Below, piece by piece: positions 36,976 through 46,256 of a stretch of DNA of 64,000 nt; position 1 is the first letter of the stretch, and every line of letters begins with the position of its first letter. Under the pieces are notes generated by a model. That model saw nothing but the letters and a program-made list of their open reading frames with translations. It did not search any database and was not told the origin of the DNA. Made by a program: the position numbers and the translations under genes. This DNA is from Staphylococcus epidermidis (GTDB lineage: Bacteria; Bacillota; Bacilli; Staphylococcales; Staphylococcaceae): contig NZ_AP019721.1 in NCBI RefSeq assembly GCF_006742205.1, forward strand, positions 496,001 to 560,000. Reading direction: 5' to 3'.

Positions 36976-38352
36976 TTAATGTCGCTGTCTATCGGCTAAA
37001 GATTCAGCATTATTCTTGTATTTCTTATAATAAAAGAACAAGAAGATAAACCATAACGGTGAAATAAAAATAGCTACTCTAGTATCTTTGCTAAAGAATA
37101 GCAAAATAAAGATAAATATGAAAAAAGATAACACAATATAGGCAATAATTTTTCCGCCCCATAATTTAAATGCACTTGATTGATGTTGTTCAGGATTCTT
37201 CTTTACGTATGCGATGTAAGAAACGATAATCATTCCCCATACTACAAGGAATAGGACGGTAGATAGTGTCGTTACATAAATAAATAATTTAATAGCATCT
37301 GGGAAAACAAAATTTAATAAAGCTGCGATTAACAATGTTATTGAAGATACTAACATTGAGAGATAAGGTACACCATTAGAATTAGTTTTTGTCAATACTT
37401 TAGGACCTAAACCTTGTTTCGCTAAACCAAATAAAATTCTACTATTAGAATATATTCCGCTATTTGTTGCAGATGCTGCTGCTGTTAAAACAACAAAATT
37501 AACTATGCCAGCAGCAAAGGGAACACCAATTAGTGTGAATAATTTAACAAACGGACTACTATCAGGATCAACTTTAAACCATGGAATGACAGACATGATT
37601 ACAAGTAAACCACCTATATAAAATAATAAAATTCGTATAGGAACGTTATTTATTGCTTTAGGAATTGTTTTTTCTGGATTTTTTGTTTCGCCAGCTGTGA
37701 CTCCTATAAGTTCTATACCGATAAATGAATATACAGCAATTTGGAAGGACATTAAAAATCCAGCTGCACCATGTGGAAACATCCCGCCATGATGTATCAA
37801 ATTACCAAAAGAAGCATGTCCATATTCTGTTTTAAATGATAAAAAAATCAGAACTAAACCTACAATAACCATCGTAATAATTGTAACGACTTTAATTATA
37901 GAAAACCAAAATTCAAGTTCTCCAAATAATCTGGCGCCAAGCAAATTAAATGATATAAGTAGGAGTACAATAAATAGTACTGTCAACCAGTGTGGGACTT
38001 GTGGATACCAATAAGCAAAATATTGTCCCATCGCAGTGAGGTCCGACATGCTAGAGACAATCCAACAAACCCAATAGGTCCACCCAATTACAAATCCACC
38101 AAATGGACCAAGGTATTCATTTGCAATATCTACGAATGAATTAAATTTAGAGTTACTTAATAATAATTCACCAAGAGCTCTCATAAAAGCAAATAACACT
38201 ATACCTATCAACATGTAAGTAAAGAGTAATGAAGGTCCGGTTAGAGAAATTGTTTGTCCTGAACCTAAAAATAAACCAGTTCCTATAGCGCCACCTATAG
38301 CAATTAATTGAATATGCCTATTATTCAACTCTCTTTGTAGTTGTTTTGCCAT
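36976..38352 (-). CDS. APC family amino acid permease (AAT/ProY-CycA type)
   Basis: A twelve-helix amino-acid transporter of 458 residues in the AAT branch. Signatures are HIQLIAIGGAIGTGLFLGSG in helix 1, ALGELLLSNSKFNSFVDIANEYLGP, and YSFIGIELIGVTAGETKNPEKTIPKAINNV in the helix 6/loop region, which strongly mark this branch (D-serine/D-alanine/glycine, proline, GABA or asparagine carriers). The substrate cannot be chosen from sequence. AGGAGGA is spaced for the ATG at 38352. A perfect cre lies 26 bp upstream, so uptake is probably repressed by glucose. Confidence 0.85.
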   Translation of the reverse strand: MAKQLQRELNNRHIQLIAIGGAIGTGLFLGSGQTISLTGPSLLFTYMLIGIVLFAFMRALGELLLSNSKFNSFVDIANEYLGPFGGFVIGWTYWVCWIVSSMSDLTAMGQYFAYWYPQVPHWLTVLFIVLLLISFNLLGARLFGELEFWFSIIKVVTIITMVIVGLVLIFLSFKTEYGHASFGNLIHHGGMFPHGAAGFLMSFQIAVYSFIGIELIGVTAGETKNPEKTIPKAINNVPIRILLFYIGGLLVIMSVIPWFKVDPDSSPFVKLFTLIGVPFAAGIVNFVVLTAAASATNSGIYSNSRILFGLAKQGLGPKVLTKTNSNGVPYLSMLVSSITLLIAALLNFVFPDAIKLFIYVTTLSTVLFLVVWGMIIVSYIAYVKKNPEQHQSSAFKLWGGKIIAYIVLSFFIFIFILLFFSKDTRVAIFISPLWFIFLFFYYKKYKNNAESLADRQRH

Positions 38353-38669
38353 CAACTTCCTCCTTAGGGATACGAATATGAAAGCGTTTACTTAAAATTT
38401 ATCTTATCCAACATATTTTAAAAAAGCAAGAATTTTCAGAAATATAAGTGGATATATGTATTAATATGGTATCTTACATTAATAGTTATAACCTTGTAAT
38501 AAAAAATTATGAAATACGATAAATGTAAACTTTATATTAAAAATTATGCTTAATTATAGACATTATTTTACAAATAGCAAGTATAATGATAAATAATCAC
38601 ATGAATTAACTTTCATTTATCTCTGTGTAATAATGTAAGTTATTATAAAGAGAAATGAGGATTGAGAAG
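38353..38669. other. Divergent region APC permease / metallophosphoesterase
   Basis: No gene seen in about 317 bp. It holds the cre at 38378-38392. Farther right are AT-rich repeats such as ATTAACTTTCATTTAT and an imperfect dyad around TTACATTATTA/TAATAATGTAA near 38620-38645. Confidence 0.5.
38378..38392. promoter_or_regulatory. cre site upstream of APC permease
   Basis: ATGAAAGCGTTTACT matches the CcpA consensus WTGNAANCGNWNNCW at every defined base and lies 26 bp upstream of the permease start codon (minus strand). Confidence 0.7.
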
Positions 38670-39479
38670 ATGAAAATAGGTACTATTTCTGACCTACACA
38701 TTGACCGTCATCCACACTTAAATCCTGAAATATATTTAGAAAAGCTTTGTCAGGTGATTAAACAAAGGTCTATTGAGTTACTTATCATAGCAGGGGATAT
38801 ATCTAATGACTATAGGATAAGTTACGATTTTATTCAAAGCATTCAAGAATTAAGCGGGATACCTACTTATTTTGTTCCGGGAAACCATGATTTATGGTCT
38901 GACCAAGCAGATAAAACTTCAACAGAAATACTATCATTCTTTCGCTCAAAAGAGGAATGCTTGATCGGCAATCCAATCATTATTAATGATCAATATGCAA
39001 TTGTAGGCCATGTCGGTTGGTATGATTATAGCTATGCAGATCATCGTTTTTCTCAGCAAAAAATAGCAAGTGGTAAACATTATGGTGCAACTTGGCAAGA
39101 TAAAGTAAGAACAGATTGGTCATTATCAGACCCGCAACTATCCCTTTTAGCTGCTCAAGAGGTGGAAAAAGACATTAACAATGTAAGCCCACGTCAAATT
39201 ATTTTAGTTACGCACGTTGTAACACATCCTCAATTCGTAGTACCAACGTCTCATCGTATTTTTGACTTTTTTAATGCATTTATTGGTACTCATGATTTTG
39301 ATACTATTTATAGAAATTACCCTATTCGATTTAGTATAATGGGGCATGTTCATTTTAGAAAAAAACTTGTTGAAAATAACATATTATATATATGTCCGTG
39401 CTTAGGATATCAAAGACAATGGATGACAGATGATATAGCATATGAAATAAATCATGCTTTAGTCGATTTTGATATTTAG
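38670..39479 (+). CDS. Calcineurin-like metallophosphoesterase
   Basis: A 269-residue cytoplasmic metallophosphoesterase. The five family blocks are in order: SDLHID (Asp8, His10), AGDISND (Asp43), PGNHDLW (Asn72, His73), LVTHVVTHP and MGHVHFRKK. The size and motif spacing fit small 3',5'-cyclic-phosphodiesterase-like or YkuE/YpbG-like enzymes, but the substrate is unknown. An ATG five codons upstream has only AGAGAA before it; ATGAGG is nine bases before the ATG at 38670, which I prefer. It ends in a strong hairpin shared with the convergent gene. Confidence 0.82.
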   Translation: MKIGTISDLHIDRHPHLNPEIYLEKLCQVIKQRSIELLIIAGDISNDYRISYDFIQSIQELSGIPTYFVPGNHDLWSDQADKTSTEILSFFRSKEECLIGNPIIINDQYAIVGHVGWYDYSYADHRFSQQKIASGKHYGATWQDKVRTDWSLSDPQLSLLAAQEVEKDINNVSPRQIILVTHVVTHPQFVVPTSHRIFDFFNAFIGTHDFDTIYRNYPIRFSIMGHVHFRKKLVENNILYICPCLGYQRQWMTDDIAYEINHALVDFDI

Positions 39480-39491
39480 TATCAACTTATT

Positions 39492-39541
39492 TAATAAAGC
39501 CTCTAGAAACTGAATTTAAACAGTCTCTAGAGGCTTTATTA
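39492..39541. terminator. Bidirectional terminator
   Basis: AATAAAGCCTCTAGAAACTG pairs with CAGTCTCTAGAGGCTTTATT with one mismatch in 20. Suits both the phosphoesterase and the convergent C39-like gene. Confidence 0.88.
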
Positions 39542-40150
39542 TTAATTATCGATATATATGCATTTTTTTCCTGGGGCATTATAACTATTTTCCAAAGTGT
39601 GCTTTTTAATTTTAATGATTTGTTTAGAGTTAGGAATAATAGATGGGAAAATAACAAATTTTGATAAACGACTCCATAACGGATCAATATAATAATAATA
39701 GTCATCATCATACCCTATCAATAAAGTAACGTGAATATTTGAGACTAGTTTTGTTGGTTGATTGTCGAAATGAAATACACGTCGAAGCGGTTTAGAACCC
39801 AAACTAGTATGATAAATGATCGCCGGCTGACCTTTGTCGATAAATTTTTCAAGTTGATTTAATGATGTACCTGTACCATCTACAATTCGAGAATCATATT
39901 GTTTAAGAAATGGCGCAAAAGCATCAGGAAATATTGTTTGATGATGGCCAAATTTAACTAACAAAGGATGACCAACATAGCCTTTGTAGGGATTGGTTGG
40001 ATGTTTAGGCCAATGACTCATAATTTGTGTTGCTTTAATATCGTAATGATTAAATTGTAATAGCATCGCTGCGGACACTCCCTCACACCCCATTACAAAA
40101 GGGATAGGGAATAGCTGACTTATAGGCTTTACTGGTAAAATTATCTTCAT
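39542..40150 (-). CDS. C39-like (BtrH/peptidase_C39_2) cysteine peptidase-family protein
   Basis: A 202-residue protein with the papain-like C39 fold signature: FVMGCEGVSAAML places a candidate nucleophile at Cys22, followed by NIHVTLLIGYDDD with His near 140 and YYIDPLW with Asp near 157. No signal peptide or membrane segment is evident, so it appears cytoplasmic. Relatives include proteins of unknown function next to surface or cell-wall genes. A peptidase role is inferred from the Cys-His-Asp arrangement only. AGAGGA lies before the ATG. Confidence 0.75.
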   Translation of the reverse strand: MKIILPVKPISQLFPIPFVMGCEGVSAAMLLQFNHYDIKATQIMSHWPKHPTNPYKGYVGHPLLVKFGHHQTIFPDAFAPFLKQYDSRIVDGTGTSLNQLEKFIDKGQPAIIYHTSLGSKPLRRVFHFDNQPTKLVSNIHVTLLIGYDDDYYYYIDPLWSRLSKFVIFPSIIPNSKQIIKIKKHTLENSYNAPGKKCIYIDN

Positions 40151-40456
40151 AATATGTATCCTCTAATAACTTTGATAAATTATATTATATAACGTGCGAT
40201 TTATTTAGTATACAAAATTGATTTAGACAAACTTGAAATGAGCGTTTTCATCAGATATTCAGAGTAGAAAGGGAAGAATTAGTATTAAAATTGTCAAGGG
40301 AATGAAAATTGAAGTGAAAATAGGAGTGCTCATTTAAACATTACAAAATGTAAATTTAGAATCATAAGTCTATGGGTCCTATTAAAATAGAAAATAGGAG
40401 TGGAACTTAATTATACTACATTGTCAGTTCACTCCTATATTTTGGTTTACGAATAA
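40151..40456. other. Intergenic region between C39-like gene and Bcr/CflA exporter
   Basis: No gene seen. Its right part is the exporter's terminator (40394-40444). The left part, upstream of the C39-like gene, is AT-rich without a clear promoter or repeat. Confidence 0.5.
40394..40444 (-). terminator. Terminator after Bcr/CflA exporter
   Basis: ATAGGAGTGGAACT pairs with AGTTCACTCCTAT (one bulge). An A-run at its left gives a U-run in the minus-strand transcript. Confidence 0.7.
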
Positions 40457-41659
40457 CTATGTGTTTTTCATAAATAATTTGAAATAAATAATTTGTAGTG
40501 CAATAAGTAAAACAGCTGTCGCACTAATAATAATTAGATACGGGGACATATCATGTTGACCGTTCAAACCAACTAGGGGAGAAATGAGGCCTCCTAAAAT
40601 AAATTGGAATAGGCCAAGTAAACTTGAAGCATTGCCACTTCCACCTGTGCGTTCAGCCATTGCCATAGAAAAACAAAGTGGTGCTATAGAAGTGACTGGA
40701 CATATATTAATAAAAAAGCCAATAAGTAAAACATACAATGGAAGATGTAATGTTAAAGTAAATATTAAAATTACAACACCTGACATTTGAATGATTGTTA
40801 AATATATGAGCATCGCATATCGGCTTACCTTTTCTACTATAATAGCGGTTATCTGACTGACGACTATCAAACCCACTCCATTAATAGCAAACATTGCACT
40901 GTATTGAAGTGGTGTCATATGATACATCTTTTGTGAAATAAAAGGTGCGGCTGACGAATAACTGAATAACATGACATAAGTTAATCCTTGCAATAACATC
41001 GGAATAACGAAGGTGGGTTTTGTTAATAACAGACCAAAATCTTTAAATATTGCTTTAAAATTTAACTGAGATTGTTCTTGATGGAGCCCAACTGGCATCT
41101 TTAATAAGATGCCTAAGATGACTATTAAGGTAATGATTGTTAAAAATATAAAAATCATTCTCCAACTTGCAATAGATAAAGCGAGGCCACCTAACAGTGG
41201 AGCAATGATGGTGATTATACCGTTTATGACCATAAGAGAAGTTAAAAATTTTGCTAATTCGTCTCCGTCATAGTTATCTCCAATAGAAGCTTTGGCTATG
41301 ACGATTGCACCACCTCCTGCTAAACCTTGAATTAAACGGATAATTAAAAATATTGTTAAATGAACTGTAAAAACTGATAATAATGAGGCTATTAAATATC
41401 CAATCAATAAAATGAGTGCCATTTTTTTACGACCTAATACATCTGATAGTGGCCCGAACACAAATTGACCAATAGCTAAACCTATCATAGCAAAGGATAA
41501 TGTAAGTTGTATTTCTGAAATTGATGAACCAAACGCATGCTGAACTTTAGGTAAAGATGGTCCGTACATATCAATAGTCAAAGGACCAAATGCAGTCATA
41601 ACGCCAAGTATAACGATTAATATTTTAGATAAGTGTTTGGAACTTGTAGTCATCATCAT
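40457..41659 (-). CDS. Bcr/CflA family MFS multidrug exporter
   Basis: A twelve-helix drug:H+ antiporter of 400 residues in the DHA1 Bcr/CflA (bicyclomycin/chloramphenicol/florfenicol) group. Key features are AFGPLTIDMYGPSLP in helix 1, the loop-2/3 motif GPLSDVLGRKK, RLIQGLAGGGAIVIAKA with the helix-4 Arg, and CFSMAMAERTGGSGNASSLLG in the second half. Drug specificity cannot be predicted. Three consecutive ATG codons follow TAGGAGA, so the exact start may be up to two codons later. Confidence 0.85.
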   Translation of the reverse strand: MMMTTSSKHLSKILIVILGVMTAFGPLTIDMYGPSLPKVQHAFGSSISEIQLTLSFAMIGLAIGQFVFGPLSDVLGRKKMALILLIGYLIASLLSVFTVHLTIFLIIRLIQGLAGGGAIVIAKASIGDNYDGDELAKFLTSLMVINGIITIIAPLLGGLALSIASWRMIFIFLTIITLIVILGILLKMPVGLHQEQSQLNFKAIFKDFGLLLTKPTFVIPMLLQGLTYVMLFSYSSAAPFISQKMYHMTPLQYSAMFAINGVGLIVVSQITAIIVEKVSRYAMLIYLTIIQMSGVVILIFTLTLHLPLYVLLIGFFINICPVTSIAPLCFSMAMAERTGGSGNASSLLGLFQFILGGLISPLVGLNGQHDMSPYLIIISATAVLLIALQIIYFKLFMKNT

Positions 41660-41842
41660 TATTCTCCTAGAAAAGTTATAGCATCTATTATATACGTTTT
41701 ACATAAAAAAGTAATCAGCTTACACAAATAAAAAAAGAAGAGTATTATCAAATAGGCATTGATAGTTTTGTCAACGTAATGTTGATCAATGAAAAAATGG
41801 TAAATATGTATATACGTCATTCAATCACCGACTGTCTTTGAT

Positions 41843-41882
41843 AAAAAAGAACCCGAGACAAGCATTTATGTCTCAGATTCTT
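41843..41882 (-). terminator. Terminator after coiled-coil membrane protein gene
   Basis: AAGAACCCGAGACA pairs imperfectly with TGTCTCAGATTCTT. The AAAAAA on its left becomes the U-run in the minus-strand transcript. Confidence 0.65.
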
Positions 41883-41919
41883 AAGGGTTTGTAGATATTT
41901 AGTTTGAAGTCTCATGCCT

Positions 41920-42621
41920 TTAGTTTCCTGAATTTGATCCATTCAAGATATTTTCTAGTTTAGCTTTAATACTATCAAATTTTGTATTGATGTCTTCAAG
42001 CATGTTGTTAACTTTACTTTGATTTTCGTTATTAAGTTGAGCGTTATTTGCATTTTTCAGTTTGTCGATTTGGTTTTGATAAAATTTTGTGAATTTAGAA
42101 TCCGCATTAGTTTCTTCATTTTGTTTTAATTGATCAATTTGATTTTGTAGTTTATCAATTTGGGATTGGGTGTCCTTTTTATTTTTTATATCGCTTTTGG
42201 CTGAATCAACTTGTCGATTAATGTCGTCGTTTTGATTTTCAACTTCCTTTTTATAGTTTTGTGAAACGTTAGGGTCATTACTTACTTTATCATTATTATG
42301 ATTGATAATTGCACGCGTGATAAAGATAGCTACAATAATGAGTAAAATAACTATGATTGCAATCAGCCATTTTTTAGTTTTGCTTGATTTTTCATTTTCT
42401 TCTTCCAATTGCTGCTCACGTCGATAGTCTCTTCCATTGTAATAACGTTCAGGATGATTTTCATACTCTCTATCATTTTCACTTTGTGTTGCACGATTTG
42501 AATTTGCTCTCTGTTGGGACTCTTGATGTTGTCGATACATATCTTCTTCTGAACGTTTACGATGATTTTGATATTGGTCATCATATTTGTATGAATCTCT
42601 ATATTTATCTGTTCTTTTCAT
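41920..42621 (-). CDS. Single-pass membrane protein with extracellular coiled coil, unknown function
   Basis: A 233-residue protein that I do not recognise by function. Residues 1-82 are very hydrophilic and rich in Arg, Gln, Asn, Tyr and Glu. One strong transmembrane helix follows (KKWLIAIIVILLIIVAIFI, about 83-102). The C-terminal ~130 residues are Asn/Gln/Lys-rich with heptad-like repeats (IDKLQNQIDQLKQNEE and FYQNQIDKLKNANN). The N-in, C-out topology with a low-complexity cytoplasmic tail recalls staphylococcal cell-surface or divisome-associated proteins. It lies 30 bp after glxK on the same strand, with GAGGTG before the ATG. Confidence 0.72.
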   Translation of the reverse strand: MKRTDKYRDSYKYDDQYQNHRKRSEEDMYRQHQESQQRANSNRATQSENDREYENHPERYYNGRDYRREQQLEEENEKSSKTKKWLIAIIVILLIIVAIFITRAIINHNNDKVSNDPNVSQNYKKEVENQNDDINRQVDSAKSDIKNKKDTQSQIDKLQNQIDQLKQNEETNADSKFTKFYQNQIDKLKNANNAQLNNENQSKVNNMLEDINTKFDSIKAKLENILNGSNSGN

Positions 42622-42651
42622 ATTGTCACCTCATTTAATAATTACGCTCAA

Positions 42652-43803
42652 TCAGTTTTCAATTTTTACTTGTAAAAGTCGTGCGATATTTGTTGTTGTA
42701 TGTTTAACATGAAGTGCGCCTTCTTTCAAAGCTTCGTCAAGGTGGCATGGACGTTCCATGATACTAAACACGCTATCGATACCGTGGTGATAAATTGCTT
42801 CGTAATCTTTTCCTAAACTACCACAAATAGCAATGACGGGTATATCATATGATTTTGCAACTTTAGCTATGCCAATGGGTGTTTTGCCATAGATTGTTTG
42901 TTTATCCATTTTACCTTCGCCAGTAACAACTAAATTCGCATCTTTTATTCTTTGTTTAAATTGAGTCTCTTCAAGAACTACATCAATTCCAGGACGTAAT
43001 TCAGCGTTTAGAAACGCAATTAACGCTGTTCCCATGCCTCCTGCAGCACCAGCGCCCGGGATATCTTTTACATTCATATTTAATTCTCTTTCAATTTTAT
43101 CATGATAGTGACGTAATGCGGAATCCAACTTTGGTATCATCTTTTGCTGAGCGCCTTTTTGTGGACCATAAACTATAGTTGCTCCATTGTCTCCTAATAA
43201 TGGATTAGTTACATCACAGGCTACTTTAATATTCACATCTTTCAATCGTGGGTTTATACGAGTAATATCAATGTATTCTATTTGAGATAGGGCTAAACCT
43301 CCATCGCGAATCTCTTGATTGTTTTTATCTTTAAAAGAGACACCTAAAGCCTTTAACATTCCTACACCACCATCATTCGTGGCACTTCCACCTATTCCTA
43401 AAATAATTTTATTAACATCGTGATTAAGTGCATCATTAATGAGTTGGCCGGTACCGTACGAAGTTGTAATAGATGGATCTCTTTCATCTTTACTCAATAA
43501 TGCTAGTCCTGAAGCAGCTGCCATTTCAATGATAGCTGTTTGGTGTTCGTTGCTTCTCTCATAACTAGCCATGATATTTCTATTAAGTGGATCTTTTACT
43601 TCTACGCAATAAGAGGTAGCATTTAAGGCTTCTTTCAATACTTCGGTTGTTCCCTCGCCACCATCAGCCATAGGAATAATGTCATATATAGTACTGGAAT
43701 CGAACACCTCTTGGAATCCATCTTTAATAGCTAAAGCAGCTTCCTTTGCCGACATACTTTCTTTAAAAGAATCAGGTGCAATGATAACTTTATATGGTGA
43801 CAT
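42652..43803 (-). CDS. glxK: Glycerate kinase (GlxK family)
   Basis: Phosphorylates D-glycerate with ATP, feeding 2- or 3-phosphoglycerate into glycolysis. The 383-residue length and motifs IIAPDSFKESMSAKEAA at the N-terminus, DIIPMADGGEGTTEVL, GIGGSATNDGGVGML and PGAGAAGGMGTAL are typical of the GlxK/GarK family. AGGAAGTG lies before the ATG. It is followed closely by the coiled-coil membrane protein gene on the same strand, probably one transcript. No glyoxylate-pathway genes are nearby. Confidence 0.92.
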   Translation of the reverse strand: MSPYKVIIAPDSFKESMSAKEAALAIKDGFQEVFDSSTIYDIIPMADGGEGTTEVLKEALNATSYCVEVKDPLNRNIMASYERSNEHQTAIIEMAAASGLALLSKDERDPSITTSYGTGQLINDALNHDVNKIILGIGGSATNDGGVGMLKALGVSFKDKNNQEIRDGGLALSQIEYIDITRINPRLKDVNIKVACDVTNPLLGDNGATIVYGPQKGAQQKMIPKLDSALRHYHDKIERELNMNVKDIPGAGAAGGMGTALIAFLNAELRPGIDVVLEETQFKQRIKDANLVVTGEGKMDKQTIYGKTPIGIAKVAKSYDIPVIAICGSLGKDYEAIYHHGIDSVFSIMERPCHLDEALKEGALHVKHTTTNIARLLQVKIEN

Positions 43804-44086
43804 TTATATCACTTCCTAAACAATTGGTTTATATTTATTCTATCCAAAAATGAAATTAAACTAAAGAAATCTTGATAATTAAAATGGAAATCATACGTGA
43901 ATTGTATAATAATAAGAATATAAAATTGACGATGAGCAATATGTATATATTAATATGATTAAAGCTTCAATAAATGTCTATATATTTTCAGTAGATAATT
44001 GAATGAATCACATAAAAAGAGAATAAACATGATAATCGTTTAAATGTTAGTTTTGAATTACATCATGAAGAACAGAGAGGTCAACA

Positions 44087-45559
44087 ATGAATTACTTAAA
44101 ACAATATGAATCATTTTTTTGGTTAATAGGAATTTTTATCTTTTATCTTATAATGGCAATTCTAACACCATTATCAACTACGGATTGGCATGCATATAAA
44201 GTTAATCTAAGTCAATATTTGACTCAAGAAAATGGTCGTTATTTAGGACATTTATTTGAATGGGTTGCCGTACATAATATCATAATAAGAGCTTTAATAT
44301 ATGCGATAACTTCGTTTTTAGTTATCTATTTAGTTGCTTATATGGTTCAATTACATACGAATCGTTTTTATTTTATTTTGAGTTTTGTGTTAATGGTTAC
44401 TGTACCTAATACAATTTATAGCGAAACTTACGGGTGGTTTACTGGATTTTTTAGTTATATACCTGCTACAGTCCTATCACTTTTTATTCTTTTTACTGTA
44501 GTTAAAATGATTGAGTCGCACGATACAGTTTCTGAAATGCAATTATGGGTATTTTTATTAGTAAGTTTGTTTGGACAATTCTTCTTGGAGAATCTTTCCA
44601 TCGCTAATAGCTTAATTATTTTAATAGGAATGGTAGTCTATTTCTTTGTTAAAAAAAGACTCAGTTATTTCTTAATTGTAGGATTTATGCTTAGTTGTAT
44701 AGGTAACATTATAATGTTTTTAAACTTCAATTATTTTTTAATTAAGGATGGATTAAATACGCATTATTCAATTTCCGATAGTCATGGAATGATACATAAA
44801 GCAGGTGTGACGTTATTTAAGCTTGTACCAGAATATATGTTTATTAATCAAATGATTATTCTTACCGTGATATCAATAGTAAGTATAGTTTTACTTAAGC
44901 AAAATAAAAGCCTGAAGCATATGAGAGTTTATATTAAAATACCACTACTCTTAGGTTTAATTACTTTACCTGTTTATAAGATCTTCGTTTACAATCAATT
45001 TCATTTTGAATTATATAAAGCTTCATTTTCTATAGCCGTTTTGAATACAACGATTTGCTTCATTTACATGATAAGTGTGATATACGTTGTGTTTAAAATG
45101 ATACAGCAAAGATACATAAGAATGATTGTGATGGGGAGTTTTATAGCTATGGCTTCATCTGTTTTGCCACTTTTATTTGTGACGCCTATAAGTTATAGAA
45201 ATTTTTATTTTATTTATACTTTATGGATCGTGATATTACTTTGTTTAATTCAGCAATGTGATGTGCTATTTAAACAACTTGAACATATAATTAAAATATT
45301 TGCGATTATCATCAGCATCATTATGATGATTGGATTTACTTTTATACATATTAGTAGTGTGCACAGAATAGACTTCATTAAAGAACAAATAACACAACAT
45401 CATCGCCATCAGAAAATAACATTGGAAAGATTACCATTTGAGCGATATACTCATATGACTACACCAAAGTCGAAGGAACAACTTCAAGATTTCAAACACT
45501 ATTATGATTTGCCCAAAGACATCACATTTAAAGTAGTCCCATATGGTACAAAACAATAA
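44087..45559 (+). CDS. DUF6056/GtrC-like polytopic membrane protein
   Basis: A 490-residue protein with about 12 hydrophobic helices. The first external loop carries STTDWHAYK and ENGRYLGHLFEW, resembling the D-x-x-x-Y/NGR pattern of DUF6056 and phage GtrC-type glucosyltransferases, which use polyprenyl-phosphate sugars on the outer face of the membrane. The last 60 residues form an extracellular hydrophilic tail. A GtrA-family gene starts 20 bp downstream, which supports a role in glycosylating a wall polymer or surface molecule. No GtrB-type glycosyltransferase is encoded nearby. The function is inferred, not demonstrated. Confidence 0.68.
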   Translation: MNYLKQYESFFWLIGIFIFYLIMAILTPLSTTDWHAYKVNLSQYLTQENGRYLGHLFEWVAVHNIIIRALIYAITSFLVIYLVAYMVQLHTNRFYFILSFVLMVTVPNTIYSETYGWFTGFFSYIPATVLSLFILFTVVKMIESHDTVSEMQLWVFLLVSLFGQFFLENLSIANSLIILIGMVVYFFVKKRLSYFLIVGFMLSCIGNIIMFLNFNYFLIKDGLNTHYSISDSHGMIHKAGVTLFKLVPEYMFINQMIILTVISIVSIVLLKQNKSLKHMRVYIKIPLLLGLITLPVYKIFVYNQFHFELYKASFSIAVLNTTICFIYMISVIYVVFKMIQQRYIRMIVMGSFIAMASSVLPLLFVTPISYRNFYFIYTLWIVILLCLIQQCDVLFKQLEHIIKIFAIIISIIMMIGFTFIHISSVHRIDFIKEQITQHHRHQKITLERLPFERYTHMTTPKSKEQLQDFKHYYDLPKDITFKVVPYGTKQ

Positions 45560-45579
45560 CTGTTCAAAGGGGAAATATT

Positions 45580-45966
45580 ATGAAGTTAACCCGAATACAT
45601 TATGAGATTATAAAGTTTATCATAGTTGGTGGAATTAATACCTTTAACTACTATATAACATACTTATTTTTGTTAAAGGTGTTACATGTGAATTATATGG
45701 TTAGTCACATTGCTGGATTTATTGTAAGTTTTATTATTTCATATTATTTAAATTGTTATTTTGTATATAAAGTAAAACCTACAATAGAAAAGTTTTTAAG
45801 ATTTCCTATCACTCAGATAGTTAATATGGGAATGCAAACGTTATTATTATATATATTCGTAAAGTGGTTGAATATCGCTTCGGAAATTGCACCTTTTGCG
45901 GGTCTAATCATTACAATCCCAGTGACATTCATACTTTCTAAGTGGTTACTTAGAGATAAAGTTTAA
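45580..45966 (+). CDS. GtrA family flippase-like membrane protein
   Basis: A 128-residue four-helix GtrA/GtcA family protein: IIKFIIVGGINTFNYYITYLF at the start, a central VSYY-type segment (ISYYLNCYFVYK) and PVTFILSKWLLRDK at the C-terminus are characteristic. Members are thought to flip polyprenyl-phosphate-linked sugars; in S. aureus GtcA works with CsbB and YfhO to glycosylate lipoteichoic acid. CAAAGGGG precedes the ATG, 20 bp after the upstream polytopic protein, so the two are translated from one message. Confidence 0.85.
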   Translation: MKLTRIHYEIIKFIIVGGINTFNYYITYLFLLKVLHVNYMVSHIAGFIVSFIISYYLNCYFVYKVKPTIEKFLRFPITQIVNMGMQTLLLYIFVKWLNIASEIAPFAGLIITIPVTFILSKWLLRDKV

Positions 45967-46056
45967 CGTAATCATAAGCACTATTTTTTCCTTTGAGATG
46001 AATTGAATTTCTTTTTCAAATATCTACCAATTCGTATTTAGAAAAATTTAATGTAT

Positions 46057-46096
46057 ATAAGTCTTTACATATTCATATATGTACAAGGCTTATTTT
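46057..46096 (+). terminator. Terminator after gtrA-like gene
   Basis: ATAAGTCTTTACATA pairs with TATGTACAAGGCTTAT (one bulge), followed by TTTTTAAA. Confidence 0.6.
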
Positions 46097-46256
46097 TAAA
46101 TGAATAAATAATGAAGTGAAGGAAAGTATTTTTTTAGGGATATCTAATGAAATAATTAGATGGGGAATATAAAAAATGTAGAAATAAAAAAACGTTGTCA
46201 TTGTGGAACTGATAATTCATACTAATATTAGCAAAAAATAAAGGTGGTAAGTGAAG

